NCBI GenBank assembly: GCA_947503895.1
Contig: CANNFT010000002.1
Coordinates: 372,001-436,000, forward strand
DNA: 64,000 bases
Reading direction: 5' to 3'
Source of the DNA: an uncultured Saccharospirillaceae bacterium
GTDB lineage: Bacteria > Pseudomonadota > Gammaproteobacteria > Pseudomonadales > Oceanobacteraceae
The notes under the pieces were generated by a model. That model did not search any database. It saw only the letters and a program-made list of their open reading frames with translations, and had not been told where the DNA came from. Numbering within the stretch: position 1 is the stretch's first letter; every line of letters starts with the position of its first letter. This document shows positions 39,489 through 46,964 of the stretch, piece by piece. The translations under genes and the position numbers were made by a program.

Positions 39489-39504
39489 TGGAACGGTAAT
39501 TGCC
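39489..39504 (+). promoter_or_regulatory. Candidate sigma-54 promoter of the activator gene
   Basis: TGGAACGGTAATTGCC keeps GG and GC twelve bases apart and has TTGC at -12. The -24 half is TGGAA rather than TGGCA. It ends 42 bases before the activator start, suggesting autoregulation. Confidence 0.5.
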
Positions 39505-39546
39505 ATTTAAATATTACAACCTGTAAGAACTTGTGAAGAGAGCAGC

Positions 39547-40878
39547 ATGTCTATAAGTTCCAGTAACGTCGAGATCATTGGACTTGATGATAAAGTCGAA
39601 CAAGCCAAAAAAAAGCTGTCGCAACGCTCACTGCCCATTACGCTATTGGATGAAAATCGAGATGCCTATGCATCTCCGGACGTCTTTATCGTATACGACC
39701 TAAATGCGCCGACTCGATTGGATGCTCTAATAGAACATCTAAAAACCCGTTATGGCGTGGATATTGATAATCAATCAATTGAGTGCACACGATTTTACTC
39801 AATGGGGCAACTCATCAACTTATTAAAAGCCAGTCATTCGAATGACCGGTTATTTGGTGATCAAAAAACTCTGCATGTATATTTAGAAGCAGAAAAAGAA
39901 ATTCAAGGGTTAATCGGTAGTAGTGAATCGATAGCGGGTATGAAGCGCCTGATTAAGCGCTTAGCCCCTTCCAGCAAACCCATTTTAATTACGGGTCCCA
40001 CTGGGGCGGGCAAAGAGTTAGTGGCCAAAGCCATTCATGATATGAGTCATTTTTATGAAGGGCCGATGGTATCTGTGAATTGCAGTGCTATTCCTGAAAA
40101 TCTCATTGAGTCGCTGTTATTTGGTCATGAAAAAGGCGCATTTACCGGTGCGGATCGCCGTACTGACGGCTATCTAAAGCAGGCGACACATGGCACATTA
40201 TTTTTGGATGAATTGGGCGAAATGCCCATCATGCTGCAGGCAAAACTGTTGCGTGTGTTGGAGACAGGTCAATATTGTCGAGTCGGTGGCGAGGCATCGC
40301 TGAAGTTTGAAGGTCGGATCGTCACCGCGACACATGTTGATTTAGAAGATGCGGTACGTGAAAAACGTTTCCGTGAAGACCTATACTACCGACTCAATGT
40401 ACTGACCATTGAAGTCCAGCAATTAAATAAACGCAAAGACGACATACCATTGCTTATCGAGCACTTTTCAACACTGTCTGAAAATCCGATACCGTTTACC
40501 CCACAAGCGATCGAATATATGAAACGAATGAGTTGGCCGGGTAATGTCCGCGAACTGCGTAATGCCGTCGAGCGTTTGTGTTTACTGTCTGATAATGAAG
40601 AAATCACCGTCGATTGTATTAAAAATATATTAAACATCGCGCCGCAAGACGAATTAGAAGAATTAGATCAAATGGCGCAAAAAATACTGCAACTTAATAT
40701 TCCAGATAAAACAACCACGATCATGAATGCGCTCTTACTCAGAGCATTACGAAACTCAAGTGGTAACAAAAGTGAAGCAGCGAGACTCTTAGGCGTTCAC
40801 CGCAAGGTGGTAGAAAGGCGCTTCTTCGCAAATAAAGACTTTTTCGCAGAGCGTAGCCTAGACTCTGTTCATTCATAA
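39547..40878 (+). CDS. Sigma-54-dependent transcriptional activator of the R-body locus
   Basis: A 443-residue bacterial enhancer-binding protein. Residues 1-115 form an atypical input domain with receiver-like PDVFIVYDLNAPTRLD but no clear acidic pocket. The AAA+ domain (about 122-355) has GPTGAGKE (150-157), the sigma-54 contact loop GAFTGA (197-202), Walker B GTLFLDELGE and WPGNVRELRNAVERL. A Fis-type helix-turn-helix follows, NKSEAARLLGVHRKVVERRF. All elements for a functional activator are intact. It is followed by small genes in the same direction and by several matching -24/-12 promoters, its likely targets. Confidence 0.93.
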   Translation: MSISSSNVEIIGLDDKVEQAKKKLSQRSLPITLLDENRDAYASPDVFIVYDLNAPTRLDALIEHLKTRYGVDIDNQSIECTRFYSMGQLINLLKASHSNDRLFGDQKTLHVYLEAEKEIQGLIGSSESIAGMKRLIKRLAPSSKPILITGPTGAGKELVAKAIHDMSHFYEGPMVSVNCSAIPENLIESLLFGHEKGAFTGADRRTDGYLKQATHGTLFLDELGEMPIMLQAKLLRVLETGQYCRVGGEASLKFEGRIVTATHVDLEDAVREKRFREDLYYRLNVLTIEVQQLNKRKDDIPLLIEHFSTLSENPIPFTPQAIEYMKRMSWPGNVRELRNAVERLCLLSDNEEITVDCIKNILNIAPQDELEELDQMAQKILQLNIPDKTTTIMNALLLRALRNSSGNKSEAARLLGVHRKVVERRFFANKDFFAERSLDSVHS

Positions 40879-40904
40879 TGTATGACGCAAAATAGGAGCC
40901 CCTC

Positions 40905-41351
40905 ATGAGCGACTTACATGAATCCCCCCTCCCTCATGAACCGAAAGTACCCCCTGAATCAAATCAGCCAGAAAAGTCGGACCCTAAGATGGAGGCCGAT
41001 AAGCTTATTCAAGAGTTGCTCATTCAATCGCAAGCGGCTCTGGTTAAAGCGATGAAGCAAAATGGCATGTCTGAATCGGCTATGCAAGATTTGGGTTTTG
41101 GTCAGGAAAACGAGTCACCTCCGATTGAAATGATTCCAGGTGTAACTTGGCAGCAATACCACAGCAGCTCAGAACGTGAGAAGAGTGTAATTGCACAAAA
41201 TAGTCAAAACACCATTGATACGTTTAAAGAGGGTGCGTCCGTATCGACGGAAGCACAATCGAATGGATATATTAAACCCGAACGCGATTTACGTGAAAAA
41301 AGTAAAGCCATGCTCGACCAAATCATGCAAGAAATAGATAAAAATAAATAA
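40905..41351 (+). CDS. Unrecognised acidic protein of the R-body region
   Basis: A 148-residue soluble protein that I do not recognise. The N-terminus is Pro/Glu-rich and probably disordered (residues 1-30). A helix rich in Gln and Ala follows (LIQELLIQSQAALVKAMKQ), and the end is charged (KSKAMLDQIMQEIDKNK). It begins 26 bases after the activator gene with AGGAG upstream and may share its transcript. Confidence 0.65.
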   Translation: MSDLHESPLPHEPKVPPESNQPEKSDPKMEADKLIQELLIQSQAALVKAMKQNGMSESAMQDLGFGQENESPPIEMIPGVTWQQYHSSSEREKSVIAQNSQNTIDTFKEGASVSTEAQSNGYIKPERDLREKSKAMLDQIMQEIDKNK

Positions 41352-41391
41352 GCAGGGTGACGTCGATAATCAATAATAGGTATTGAGCGAT

Positions 41392-41754
41392 ATGGAAAAC
41401 GAACAATATACTGTGTTTGATATGAAGAAAAATCATCAAGGCACGTATGAGTACAGTGGAAATGCTCACTCTTATTCAACGACGAGTGAAAAGCGTTCGA
41501 ATACTGAAGACGGTAAAAACGCAGGAAACTCGGATCAACGCAGTTACTTCGACGCCCAAAAAGAATTTACATCTTATAATATCAATGAAACCCATTCGGG
41601 GTCAGATGTTGACCCGAACGTCACACATGATGAAATCAATCGTCATGCATATCAGCATATACATGGTGTTCGATCTGACTTCGAAGCCATGAGAAAGAAG
41701 ATGATGGATGATATGATGAAAATGCAAACTCGATATTATCAACAGAATCAATAA
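41392..41754 (+). CDS. Unrecognised hydrophilic protein of the R-body region
   Basis: A 120-residue protein, very hydrophilic with many Asn, Ser, Tyr and His residues, ending in a Met-rich amphipathic helix (AMRKKMMDDMMKMQTRYYQQ). No known domain. A TTG at 41383 is the alternative start. It lies 40 bases after the previous gene on the same strand. Confidence 0.6.
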   Translation: MENEQYTVFDMKKNHQGTYEYSGNAHSYSTTSEKRSNTEDGKNAGNSDQRSYFDAQKEFTSYNINETHSGSDVDPNVTHDEINRHAYQHIHGVRSDFEAMRKKMMDDMMKMQTRYYQQNQ

Positions 41755-41809
41755 TGACTGACCGCGATAAGATGATAACGCATAAATAACATTTTACTCG
41801 GATGCTAAT

Positions 41810-42172
41810 ATGAGTTTATATAATTCAATCGTAGATGCCTTGAAAAAGGAACAAAAGGAAAGCGAACAGGCATTTTCCGAATACATCGATACCAGTATTA
41901 AGTTAAAGAAAAGCTTAAACTCTGCCGAAGAAGAAAATGAAACCCGCTGGAATACCATGCAGAAAAAAGTCTCTGAGTTTGATGAAACGCCCATTGGCAG
42001 TGATGATCCTGGTGATCTATTAGAAACGAATAAAGAGTATCAGCAGCAAATGGAACCCGTATCCATCACCTTTTCTGCTGAACACAGACAAGCACTGTTA
42101 GAGCGCTATCAAACCACACAAGCCACAGATTTAAAGGCTGCTGAAGACTATATCGACAAGCAATCGGAGTAA
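41810..42172 (+). CDS. Unrecognised coiled-coil-like protein of the R-body region
   Basis: A 120-residue charged protein with a long helix in the first 60 residues (ALKKEQKESEQAFSEYIDTS) likely to form a coiled coil, and a second helical C-terminal part. No known family. It is followed three bases later by the next gene, so the two are probably translated together. Confidence 0.62.
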   Translation: MSLYNSIVDALKKEQKESEQAFSEYIDTSIKLKKSLNSAEEENETRWNTMQKKVSEFDETPIGSDDPGDLLETNKEYQQQMEPVSITFSAEHRQALLERYQTTQATDLKAAEDYIDKQSE

Positions 42173-42175
42173 ATT

Positions 42176-42475
42176 TTGGCAGACGGTGATTCAAACAGTG
42201 ACAATCAGCAGGTATCAGCAAAAGAATTGATGCTCGCATCGGTGAATCAATCTATGGCCGTGGCAGTACAAGACGCCACAGATTTATTGCGGAATATCAG
42301 TACGATCGAAACCACGGTGATCGGTATTGCATCAGCGAAATGGTTGGCTGAGCCCGCTAACGTGGCATACGAGCAGATCATCAAAAATGCCAGCCAAAAC
42401 ATTAGCGACGCAGTTGAAAACTTATCGAAGGTGGGTACCAGCGCTGCCCAAGTGATCTCCGACCTTTCAAAGTAA
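42176..42475 (+). CDS. Small R-body-associated protein, paralogue of the 46139 gene
   Basis: A 99-residue protein starting at TTG; GGAG lies six bases upstream and there is no ATG alternative. Residues 25-70 (QSMAVAVQDATDLLRNISTI then IASAKWL) align with the last gene of the locus (QSSTLALQDQVDAVRNAAII then SAYAKWL). The helical, Ala-rich composition resembles small accessory Reb proteins. It closes the first gene block; a 391-base gap with the first sigma-54 site follows. Confidence 0.65.
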   Translation: MADGDSNSDNQQVSAKELMLASVNQSMAVAVQDATDLLRNISTIETTVIGIASAKWLAEPANVAYEQIIKNASQNISDAVENLSKVGTSAAQVISDLSK

Positions 42476-42797
42476 TTGATAACAACCTACTGTTTTAAAC
42501 GCCACTCTTTCTCCCTCATGTAATCCTTATATTATCCCCAGAAATTTTATGGCATTCAGTATCTTATTTAGGAAGTTGGACAGTTGCTTAAATAGACTGG
42601 AGATATTGATCCACAATGGCAATGATCAGTCTGTAAACTAAAGGGTGATAAAAAGAAAAGAAAGCTATTTTACTTAGCCTATTTCAAAGCTGTAAACAGC
42701 ATTTATGCTTGCAAACAGAGGCCTATGTTTAAATGCCAGAAAATATTTTTACGGTTCCCCATTAATTATTCAACCTTTATGGGTGTGTATCGTTTTG
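42476..42797. other. Regulatory gap upstream of the first reb gene
   Basis: No gene is seen. The octamer CTGTAAAC occurs twice (near 42632 and 42691), and TTGCAAACAG lies near 42710. These could be part of the activator's upstream sites, but the repeats are short. Confidence 0.3.
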
Positions 42798-42813
42798 TGG
42801 CATTGGCGTTGCA
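42798..42813 (+). promoter_or_regulatory. Sigma-54 promoter of reb gene 1
   Basis: TGGCATTGGCGTTGCA is a full match to TGGCA-N6-TTGCA, with GG and GC twelve bases apart. It ends 53 bases before the reb1 start. Confidence 0.85.
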
Positions 42814-42866
42814 ATATGTATCATGCTGACTAACCAGCAATTTAATCATCTAAGCGAGAATATATT

Positions 42867-43097
42867 ATGAGTGATGCAACTGGTGTAAACCCACAAGTAA
42901 CAGATGCAGTAACCATCGCCAATACCAAAGTGTTGGCGGAAGCGCCTGCGATGGCAATGGGCAGCTTATATCAAACAGTTGGTAATTCGGTGGCCATGGC
43001 AGCAGCCAACGCCGTGTATGCACAACAACAAGCCAATGTGTCGTATCAAGCTTCAAGCACGCTGGGAATTACTAAATTGTTTTCTCAAAACGCTTAA
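42867..43097 (+). CDS. RebB-family R-body structural protein 1
   Basis: A 76-residue protein with the whole RebB pattern: VNPQVTDAVTIANTKVLAEA, then PAMAMGSLYQTVGNSVAMAA and NAVYAQQQANVSYQASSTLG. RebB-type proteins polymerise into R-bodies, coiled protein ribbons that unroll into hollow needles, first known from Caedibacter and later found in many proteobacteria. The protein is small, Ala-rich and without a signal peptide, so it assembles in the cytoplasm. A sigma-54 promoter directly precedes it. Confidence 0.92.
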   Translation: MSDATGVNPQVTDAVTIANTKVLAEAPAMAMGSLYQTVGNSVAMAAANAVYAQQQANVSYQASSTLGITKLFSQNA

Positions 43098-43107
43098 TGC
43101 TCGAATA

Positions 43108-43160
43108 AATTGAGCAGGTTGTTGGATAAGTATGGATGGCTTACTTACACCATCAGCCTG
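43108..43160 (+). other. Imperfect long hairpin after reb1
   Basis: GAGCAGGTTGTTGG pairs with CCATCAGCCTGTTC with one mismatch and G-T pairs, and AAGTA/TACTT can pair inside. It is followed by a T-rich stretch and may end or stabilise the reb1 transcript. Confidence 0.4.
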
Positions 43161-43236
43161 TTCGGTTTGTTTTAACTTTACGATTTAATACATGACGTTC
43201 AGGCATCAACAGATATAAAACGAAAGGAGCGCCAAT

Positions 43237-43698
43237 ATGACTCATCCCCATAACGGGCCTCAAGATAATATAAACGAAGAAGCAATCAATGAAACAGAGC
43301 GCTTTCTCCAAGAAGCGATGAGCATTATCAATGCAACTTATTCAAATTGCGGATTAGAAGGCTTTCAACCCCAGCCTTTGACCATTCCTCAGGGTATAAC
43401 AGACCAGCCCGGTTTTGATCCATCTGAAATCGCATCGGATGACTTTTATCAGCAGGCGGAAGCAATGTGGAACGGGCAAGCTCAGTTTTTCAATGGGGAA
43501 GCGATGGCTCCGCCTACAGATGATAACGCATCTGAGTTAGGGGCTGCACCGGCTTTGTCGGAAGAAGAAATTCAAACTCAAATGCTACAAAATGCGCTCA
43601 ATATGGGCGCACCACAAGCGATGGACGAGTCCGGTATCGCAACGCCTTCGAACGACGATATTTCCCCTGATATTGCGAATCTACTGAACGGCGGTTAG
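43237..43698 (+). CDS. Unrecognised acidic protein of the R-body region
   Basis: A 153-residue strongly acidic, Gln/Asn/Pro-rich protein without known domains. Its start is supported by AAAGGAG about ten bases upstream. It is followed by a clear terminator, so the unit reb1 plus this gene is defined by a sigma-54 promoter at one end and a terminator at the other. It may be a partner of the Reb polymer; this is inference. Confidence 0.68.
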   Translation: MTHPHNGPQDNINEEAINETERFLQEAMSIINATYSNCGLEGFQPQPLTIPQGITDQPGFDPSEIASDDFYQQAEAMWNGQAQFFNGEAMAPPTDDNASELGAAPALSEEEIQTQMLQNALNMGAPQAMDESGIATPSNDDISPDIANLLNGG

Positions 43699-43732
43699 CG
43701 CGAATACAGTGGGTCGATCACGATAGTATTTC

Positions 43733-43760
43733 AGTACCGTCTTCTTGACGGTATTTTTTT
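43733..43760 (+). terminator. Terminator of the reb1 unit
   Basis: TACCGTC and GACGGTA pair around a five-base loop, followed by seven T. Confidence 0.85.
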
Positions 43761-43864
43761 GGCTACTTTTTGAGTGTTTATGCTGACTGATTTAATAACC
43801 CTTAGCTTGAATGATATCGATACATCTCGCTCGTCTCTTTTTATTCATCGCGCCAGGGGGACAT

Positions 43865-44377
43865 ATGCTGCAATTTAAGAGGCTGACGATTAAAAATATA
43901 GCGGACATTCAAGCTTTGCACCCTATGACCTGTTCGCTGTTAGCAGGCTTTTGTTTTCAGCTGGCATTAGCGCATAATAAATCTATGGCGTTGGACGCGG
44001 AAAATCCCAAATGGATGGATTTATCCACATGGATCGATCTTGGTGTGGTAAATGAAGTGACCTGTGTGCAGCTATTTAGTCAAGCCGGTGCTAAGCGTTT
44101 TTCCGTACTGATTGATGAGATGTTCTTTGCCAATATTCATCATTATTTCTATTTAGGCTTTATTAAAATCGCACAGACTCACACTTCGGTTTCAATGCAC
44201 AAGCTCTATGCGCAACGCATTAAGCGCGTTATTACGTATGCTAAATCGAAAAAAAATCGTTATGTGTATTCACATGTATTAAACCCTAATATCATTCAAA
44301 TACTTGAAGAGCAGAAATTTAAGCCATCCGGCCCCACTAATACAGGTTTACCTTGTCTTCTAGCACTCAAACTTTGA
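43865..44377 (+). CDS. Unrecognised protein between reb1 and reb2
   Basis: A 170-residue protein. The start at 43865 is set by AGGGGG seven bases upstream; the frame extends back to 43811 without a ribosome site. It contains hydrophobic stretches (SLLAGFCFQLALAH) and an end with NPNIIQILEEQKFKPSG that vaguely recalls the C-terminal part of GNAT acetyltransferases, but I cannot assign it. Its TGA overlaps the ATG of the next small frame. Confidence 0.6.
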   Translation: MLQFKRLTIKNIADIQALHPMTCSLLAGFCFQLALAHNKSMALDAENPKWMDLSTWIDLGVVNEVTCVQLFSQAGAKRFSVLIDEMFFANIHHYFYLGFIKIAQTHTSVSMHKLYAQRIKRVITYAKSKKNRYVYSHVLNPNIIQILEEQKFKPSGPTNTGLPCLLALKL

Positions 44378-44556
44378 TGAATAGTGAATCACTGGATGAA
44401 AGTGTCCAGATGTTGAAATTCACTGGACAGAATTTCATGATGATTCCTTGTCAGGATTCAATGCGCGGGAATTCAATAAAGCCTCTCGATGCGGCTTACC
44501 ATTCGAAAAGACAACTACCTTCCTTATTTCATGAAAAACGTACAAATTTATCCTGA
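44377..44556 (+). CDS. Possible 59-residue protein coupled to the previous gene
   Basis: The ATG overlaps the stop of the preceding gene (TGATG), which favours translational coupling. The 59-residue product has no recognisable feature and could be a chance frame. Confidence 0.3.
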   Translation: MNSESLDESVQMLKFTGQNFMMIPCQDSMRGNSIKPLDAAYHSKRQLPSLFHEKRTNLS

Positions 44557-44575
44557 CAATTATAACTGTAAAGAT

Positions 44576-44591
44576 TTAATGTGAACATTAA
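44576..44591. promoter_or_regulatory. Palindrome upstream of the reb2 sigma-54 promoter
   Basis: TTAATGT-GA-ACATTAA is a perfect inverted repeat about 100 bases before the -24/-12 element, the distance expected for an enhancer-binding protein site. I did not find an exact second copy upstream of reb1. Confidence 0.35.
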
Positions 44592-44691
44592 GCTTACATT
44601 TAATCATTAAAAATTCTTTAAAATTACCCTCATCATTTGACCTATCACACCGTTGTATATTTTTACATTGTTCGGAATATTTTTTAATAGA

Positions 44692-44707
44692 TGGTATAGC
44701 GGTTGCA
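44692..44707 (+). promoter_or_regulatory. Sigma-54 promoter of reb gene 2
   Basis: TGGTATAGCGGTTGCA matches TGG(C/T)A-N6-TTGCA. It ends 58 bases before the reb2 start, almost the same distance as at reb1. Confidence 0.85.
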
Positions 44708-44765
44708 ATGACTCATAGTGATTGGCGCACAATCAATCATCATTTTAAACATCAAGGAGTCAATT

Positions 44766-45008
44766 ATGGCTGGCGAAACCACAGCAACAGGCGTTAACCC
44801 ACAAGTGACGGATTCCGTCACGATCACCAACACCAAAGTACTAGCAGAAGCACCTGCCATGGCAATGGGTAGTTTATACCAAACCATCGGCAATTCTGTC
44901 GCAATGGCTGCGGCCAACGCAGTGTATGCACAACAACAAGCCAATGTTACTTATCAAGCGGCAAGTACATTAGGCATTACAAAACTGTTCTCATCCAATG
45001 CTGGATAA
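44766..45008 (+). CDS. RebB-family R-body structural protein 2
   Basis: An 80-residue RebB-family protein. Apart from its first ten residues it is almost identical to reb1 and reb3 (NTKVLAEAPAMAMGSLYQT, then IGNSVAMAAANAVYAQQQAN). The start at 44766 is supported by AAGGAG; the longer frame from 44718 is not. It heads a likely operon of reb2, reb3, the divergent reb, a Cys-containing protein and the 46139 gene, ending at the terminator at 46508. Confidence 0.92.
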   Translation: MAGETTATGVNPQVTDSVTITNTKVLAEAPAMAMGSLYQTIGNSVAMAAANAVYAQQQANVTYQAASTLGITKLFSSNAG

Positions 45009-45019
45009 GAATTAGTTTA

Positions 45020-45062
45020 TTGAGGCAAGGGCGATGCCGTTGTCCAGTGCCCTGTGCCTCAA
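45020..45062 (+). other. Hairpin between reb2 and reb3
   Basis: TTGAGGCAAGGGC pairs with GCCCTGTGCCTCAA (one bulge) around a sixteen-base loop. No T run follows, so RNA stabilisation or processing is more likely than termination. Confidence 0.55.
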
Positions 45063-45109
45063 TTTAAACCGGACTATCACATAAATTATATGAGTAGGGA
45101 TAAAAGATC

Positions 45110-45343
45110 ATGGCTGATACGTTAACCGAAGTGAATCCACAAGTAGTTGATGCTGTCACGATAAGCAATACCAAAGTGTTGGCTGAAGCACCTGCAATGG
45201 CGATGGGTAGTCTTTACCAGACCATTGGGAATTCTGTTGCCATGGCCGCCGCGAATGCGGTTTACGCGCAACAGCAAGCCAATGTGACCTATCAGGCGGC
45301 TACGACGTTAGGGATTACTAAGCTGTTCTCATCGAATAGTTAA
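45110..45343 (+). CDS. RebB-family R-body structural protein 3
   Basis: A 77-residue RebB-family protein. The core from NTKVLAEAPAMAM to NVTYQA is identical to reb2 over 44 residues, while more than half of the corresponding codons differ synonymously. No separate sigma-54 site is found, so it should be read from the reb2 promoter through the hairpin. Confidence 0.92.
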   Translation: MADTLTEVNPQVVDAVTISNTKVLAEAPAMAMGSLYQTIGNSVAMAAANAVYAQQQANVTYQAATTLGITKLFSSNS

Positions 45344-45349
45344 TCAGAA

Positions 45350-45375
45350 GGCTAATAACGTTACCGTTATTAGCC
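45350..45375 (+). other. Perfect hairpin between reb3 and the divergent reb
   Basis: GGCTAATAACG and CGTTATTAGCC pair perfectly around TTAC, seven bases after the reb3 stop, with no T run. It could protect the upstream mRNA from 3' decay. Confidence 0.6.
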
Positions 45376-45448
45376 GCGGATGCTGTTCCGGTGATCAGAG
45401 ATACCGAAACGACAATATGAGAAGACGAACATAAGCAAGGAATATTTT

Positions 45449-45667
45449 ATGACCGCAAAGAATAGCAGCGACAATATAAAAGCGGAAAAAGCCGTCAATG
45501 AAGAAGTCTTTAGTTATGCCTTTCAGACGTCTCGCGGCATAGCCTTTGGCGCCTTAGCCAACTCGCTATCGCTCAGTATGCAGAATACTGCTGCGAACCA
45601 GTACGCTGCGCAGACCTTAGGCAATTCAGCCATGGCGTCAACCTGTGCAAAAATATTGAGTGCTTAA
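45449..45667 (+). CDS. Divergent RebB-like protein
   Basis: A 72-residue protein distantly related to the other three. GIAFGALANSLSLSMQNTAA and NQYAAQTLGNSAMASTCAKI align with the AMAMGSLYQT...NAVYAQQQ...TLGITKLFS core, but the N-terminal VNPQVTDAVT motif is missing. R-body loci usually encode several unequal Reb proteins that are all needed for assembly, so this may be the minor subunit. Confidence 0.75.
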   Translation: MTAKNSSDNIKAEKAVNEEVFSYAFQTSRGIAFGALANSLSLSMQNTAANQYAAQTLGNSAMASTCAKILSA

Positions 45668-45710
45668 CTAATTGGATCGATTAATAGAGCAAAGAAAAAA
45701 GGAATAAAAT

Positions 45711-46088
45711 ATGGCCAGTACAACTGTTTCTACTGCAACCGATAACGCTGCTCCGGCCACCACAGGTGTCCGACCAGAAGTTAAAATTGGAGGTGATTTA
45801 TCAACTCCAAGTACAGACGGCACAGCGGGATCACCCTGTGGGACTTGGAATTTTTGTTATCACCCAGGGGATCAAAATATTAATATGCTCGTGCAGGCCG
45901 ATCAGAATTGTATGTTAACGAATACCGCTAACAGTTCGGGTATTTCAATGGAAATAGATCGACAAGGTATCAATGACATTATATCTTGGCTATGCGGTGT
46001 GAAAAATCTTGTTTCAGAAGCGGTTAAAAAAGCCGCACAAAACAGTCAAGATACTTCATCTCCAAGCGATTCCAGCAAATCAAAATAA
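45711..46088 (+). CDS. Unrecognised Cys-containing protein of the reb operon
   Basis: A 125-residue protein with low-complexity Ser/Thr/Ala ends and a central part with four cysteines (SPCGTWNFCYHPGD, DQNCML, WLCGVKN). No known family. It lies between the divergent reb gene and the last gene with short gaps, hence the same transcript. Its composition (flexible ends, compact middle) would fit a capping or assembly role, but that is speculation. Confidence 0.62.
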   Translation: MASTTVSTATDNAAPATTGVRPEVKIGGDLSTPSTDGTAGSPCGTWNFCYHPGDQNINMLVQADQNCMLTNTANSSGISMEIDRQGINDIISWLCGVKNLVSEAVKKAAQNSQDTSSPSDSSKSK

Positions 46089-46138
46089 GTTTGTTGGAAG
46101 CGCAGGAATAATGGGTCAACGAGAGAGGAATGCGTGTT

Positions 46139-46510
46139 ATGAAAGAAAGCGATGATGTTTTCATGACGGAATTGATGACGGTTCAATCAAGCACCTTAGC
46201 ACTGCAAGATCAGGTGGATGCAGTACGTAACGCAGCGATCATCAAAAATACTGCCATGGGTAGCGCTTATGCAAAGTGGTTAGGCAATGCAGCAATGGGC
46301 GATCAATATAAAGAATTGTTGCGTATTATCCGAATCCAACCAGAAGGTGAGTACGATACTGACGAGCCAAGCACAGGTGGTTTAGAGCAAACAGTCGGTA
46401 ACCAAGGTAAAAATGAAGGGGATACGGTGGGTGGGGCACTTCGTATGTGCCAAGAAAACCAAAAATTCTATTCCGGTTTTAGGGATAGATCAAACGATCC
46501 TAATATATAA
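46139..46510 (+). CDS. Small R-body-associated protein, paralogue of the 42176 gene
   Basis: A 123-residue protein. The start at 46139 is preferred to 46130 because GAGAGAGG lies ten bases upstream. The N-terminal half (SSTLALQDQVDAVRNAAII, then AMGSAYAKWLGN) matches the 42176 protein; the C-terminal half is Gly/Asn-rich and not shared. It is the last gene before the terminator of the reb operon. Confidence 0.65.
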   Translation: MKESDDVFMTELMTVQSSTLALQDQVDAVRNAAIIKNTAMGSAYAKWLGNAAMGDQYKELLRIIRIQPEGEYDTDEPSTGGLEQTVGNQGKNEGDTVGGALRMCQENQKFYSGFRDRSNDPNI

Positions 46511-46533
46511 AAAGGGAATACGATCCCTTTTTA
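46508..46533 (+). terminator. Terminator of the reb2 operon
   Basis: AAAAAGGGA and TCCCTTTTT pair around a short loop directly after the last stop codon. Confidence 0.85.
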
Positions 46534-46735
46534 TATTTTCTATTATTTGTATGTCACTCAAACAGGCGTATTCGGTTGATTATTACCGTCACGTCCATGT
46601 TCTAAGCATTCACAACACTTTTCTTTTTTACCTGTAATAGCATGCCCACTTTATAGAGCGTCGCGATGTCATATCTCCGTATCCGTGGTTTGGGGCAGTC
46701 AATCAAGCTTAAAATGCGAAAACCTGTCATCGTGG

Positions 46736-46957
46736 TTAAAGCTTTTTGAGAATCGCCTGATAAGTTTGGGATGGAAGAGGAGGCGAACTAAAGACGGTCG
46801 CTTTGTCGGCAATGGCTTTATTTTGAGCCGCGATTGCTGGTGTGTGATCGGTATCGGGCTCGTATAACCAATCATAGTCCTTGGGAAAAGTAACCAGATT
46901 ATCTTCAATCACGGTCAGAATAACGTCTGCCAACAGAGACTTTAAATGCATTGCCAT
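46736..46957 (-). CDS. Small protein downstream of the TPR/methyltransferase-like gene
   Basis: A 73-residue frame starting seven bases after the stop of the minus-strand gene at 46965. The sequence (MAMHLKSLLADVILTVIEDN, later PKDYDWLYEPDTDHTP) looks protein-like but is unassigned. Its position suggests co-transcription. Confidence 0.45.
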   Translation of the reverse strand: MAMHLKSLLADVILTVIEDNLVTFPKDYDWLYEPDTDHTPAIAAQNKAIADKATVFSSPPLPSQTYQAILKKL

Positions 46958-46964
46958 TTAAATA

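Noticed and set aside
42577..42587. TGGACAGTTGC as a further sigma-54 site
   Set aside because: GG and GC are only nine bases apart, not twelve, so sigma-54 could not contact both halves.
44718..44765. Longer start for reb gene 2
   Set aside because: The extension overlaps the promoter leader, has no ribosome site and is absent from the paralogues; AAGGAG fits the ATG at 44766.
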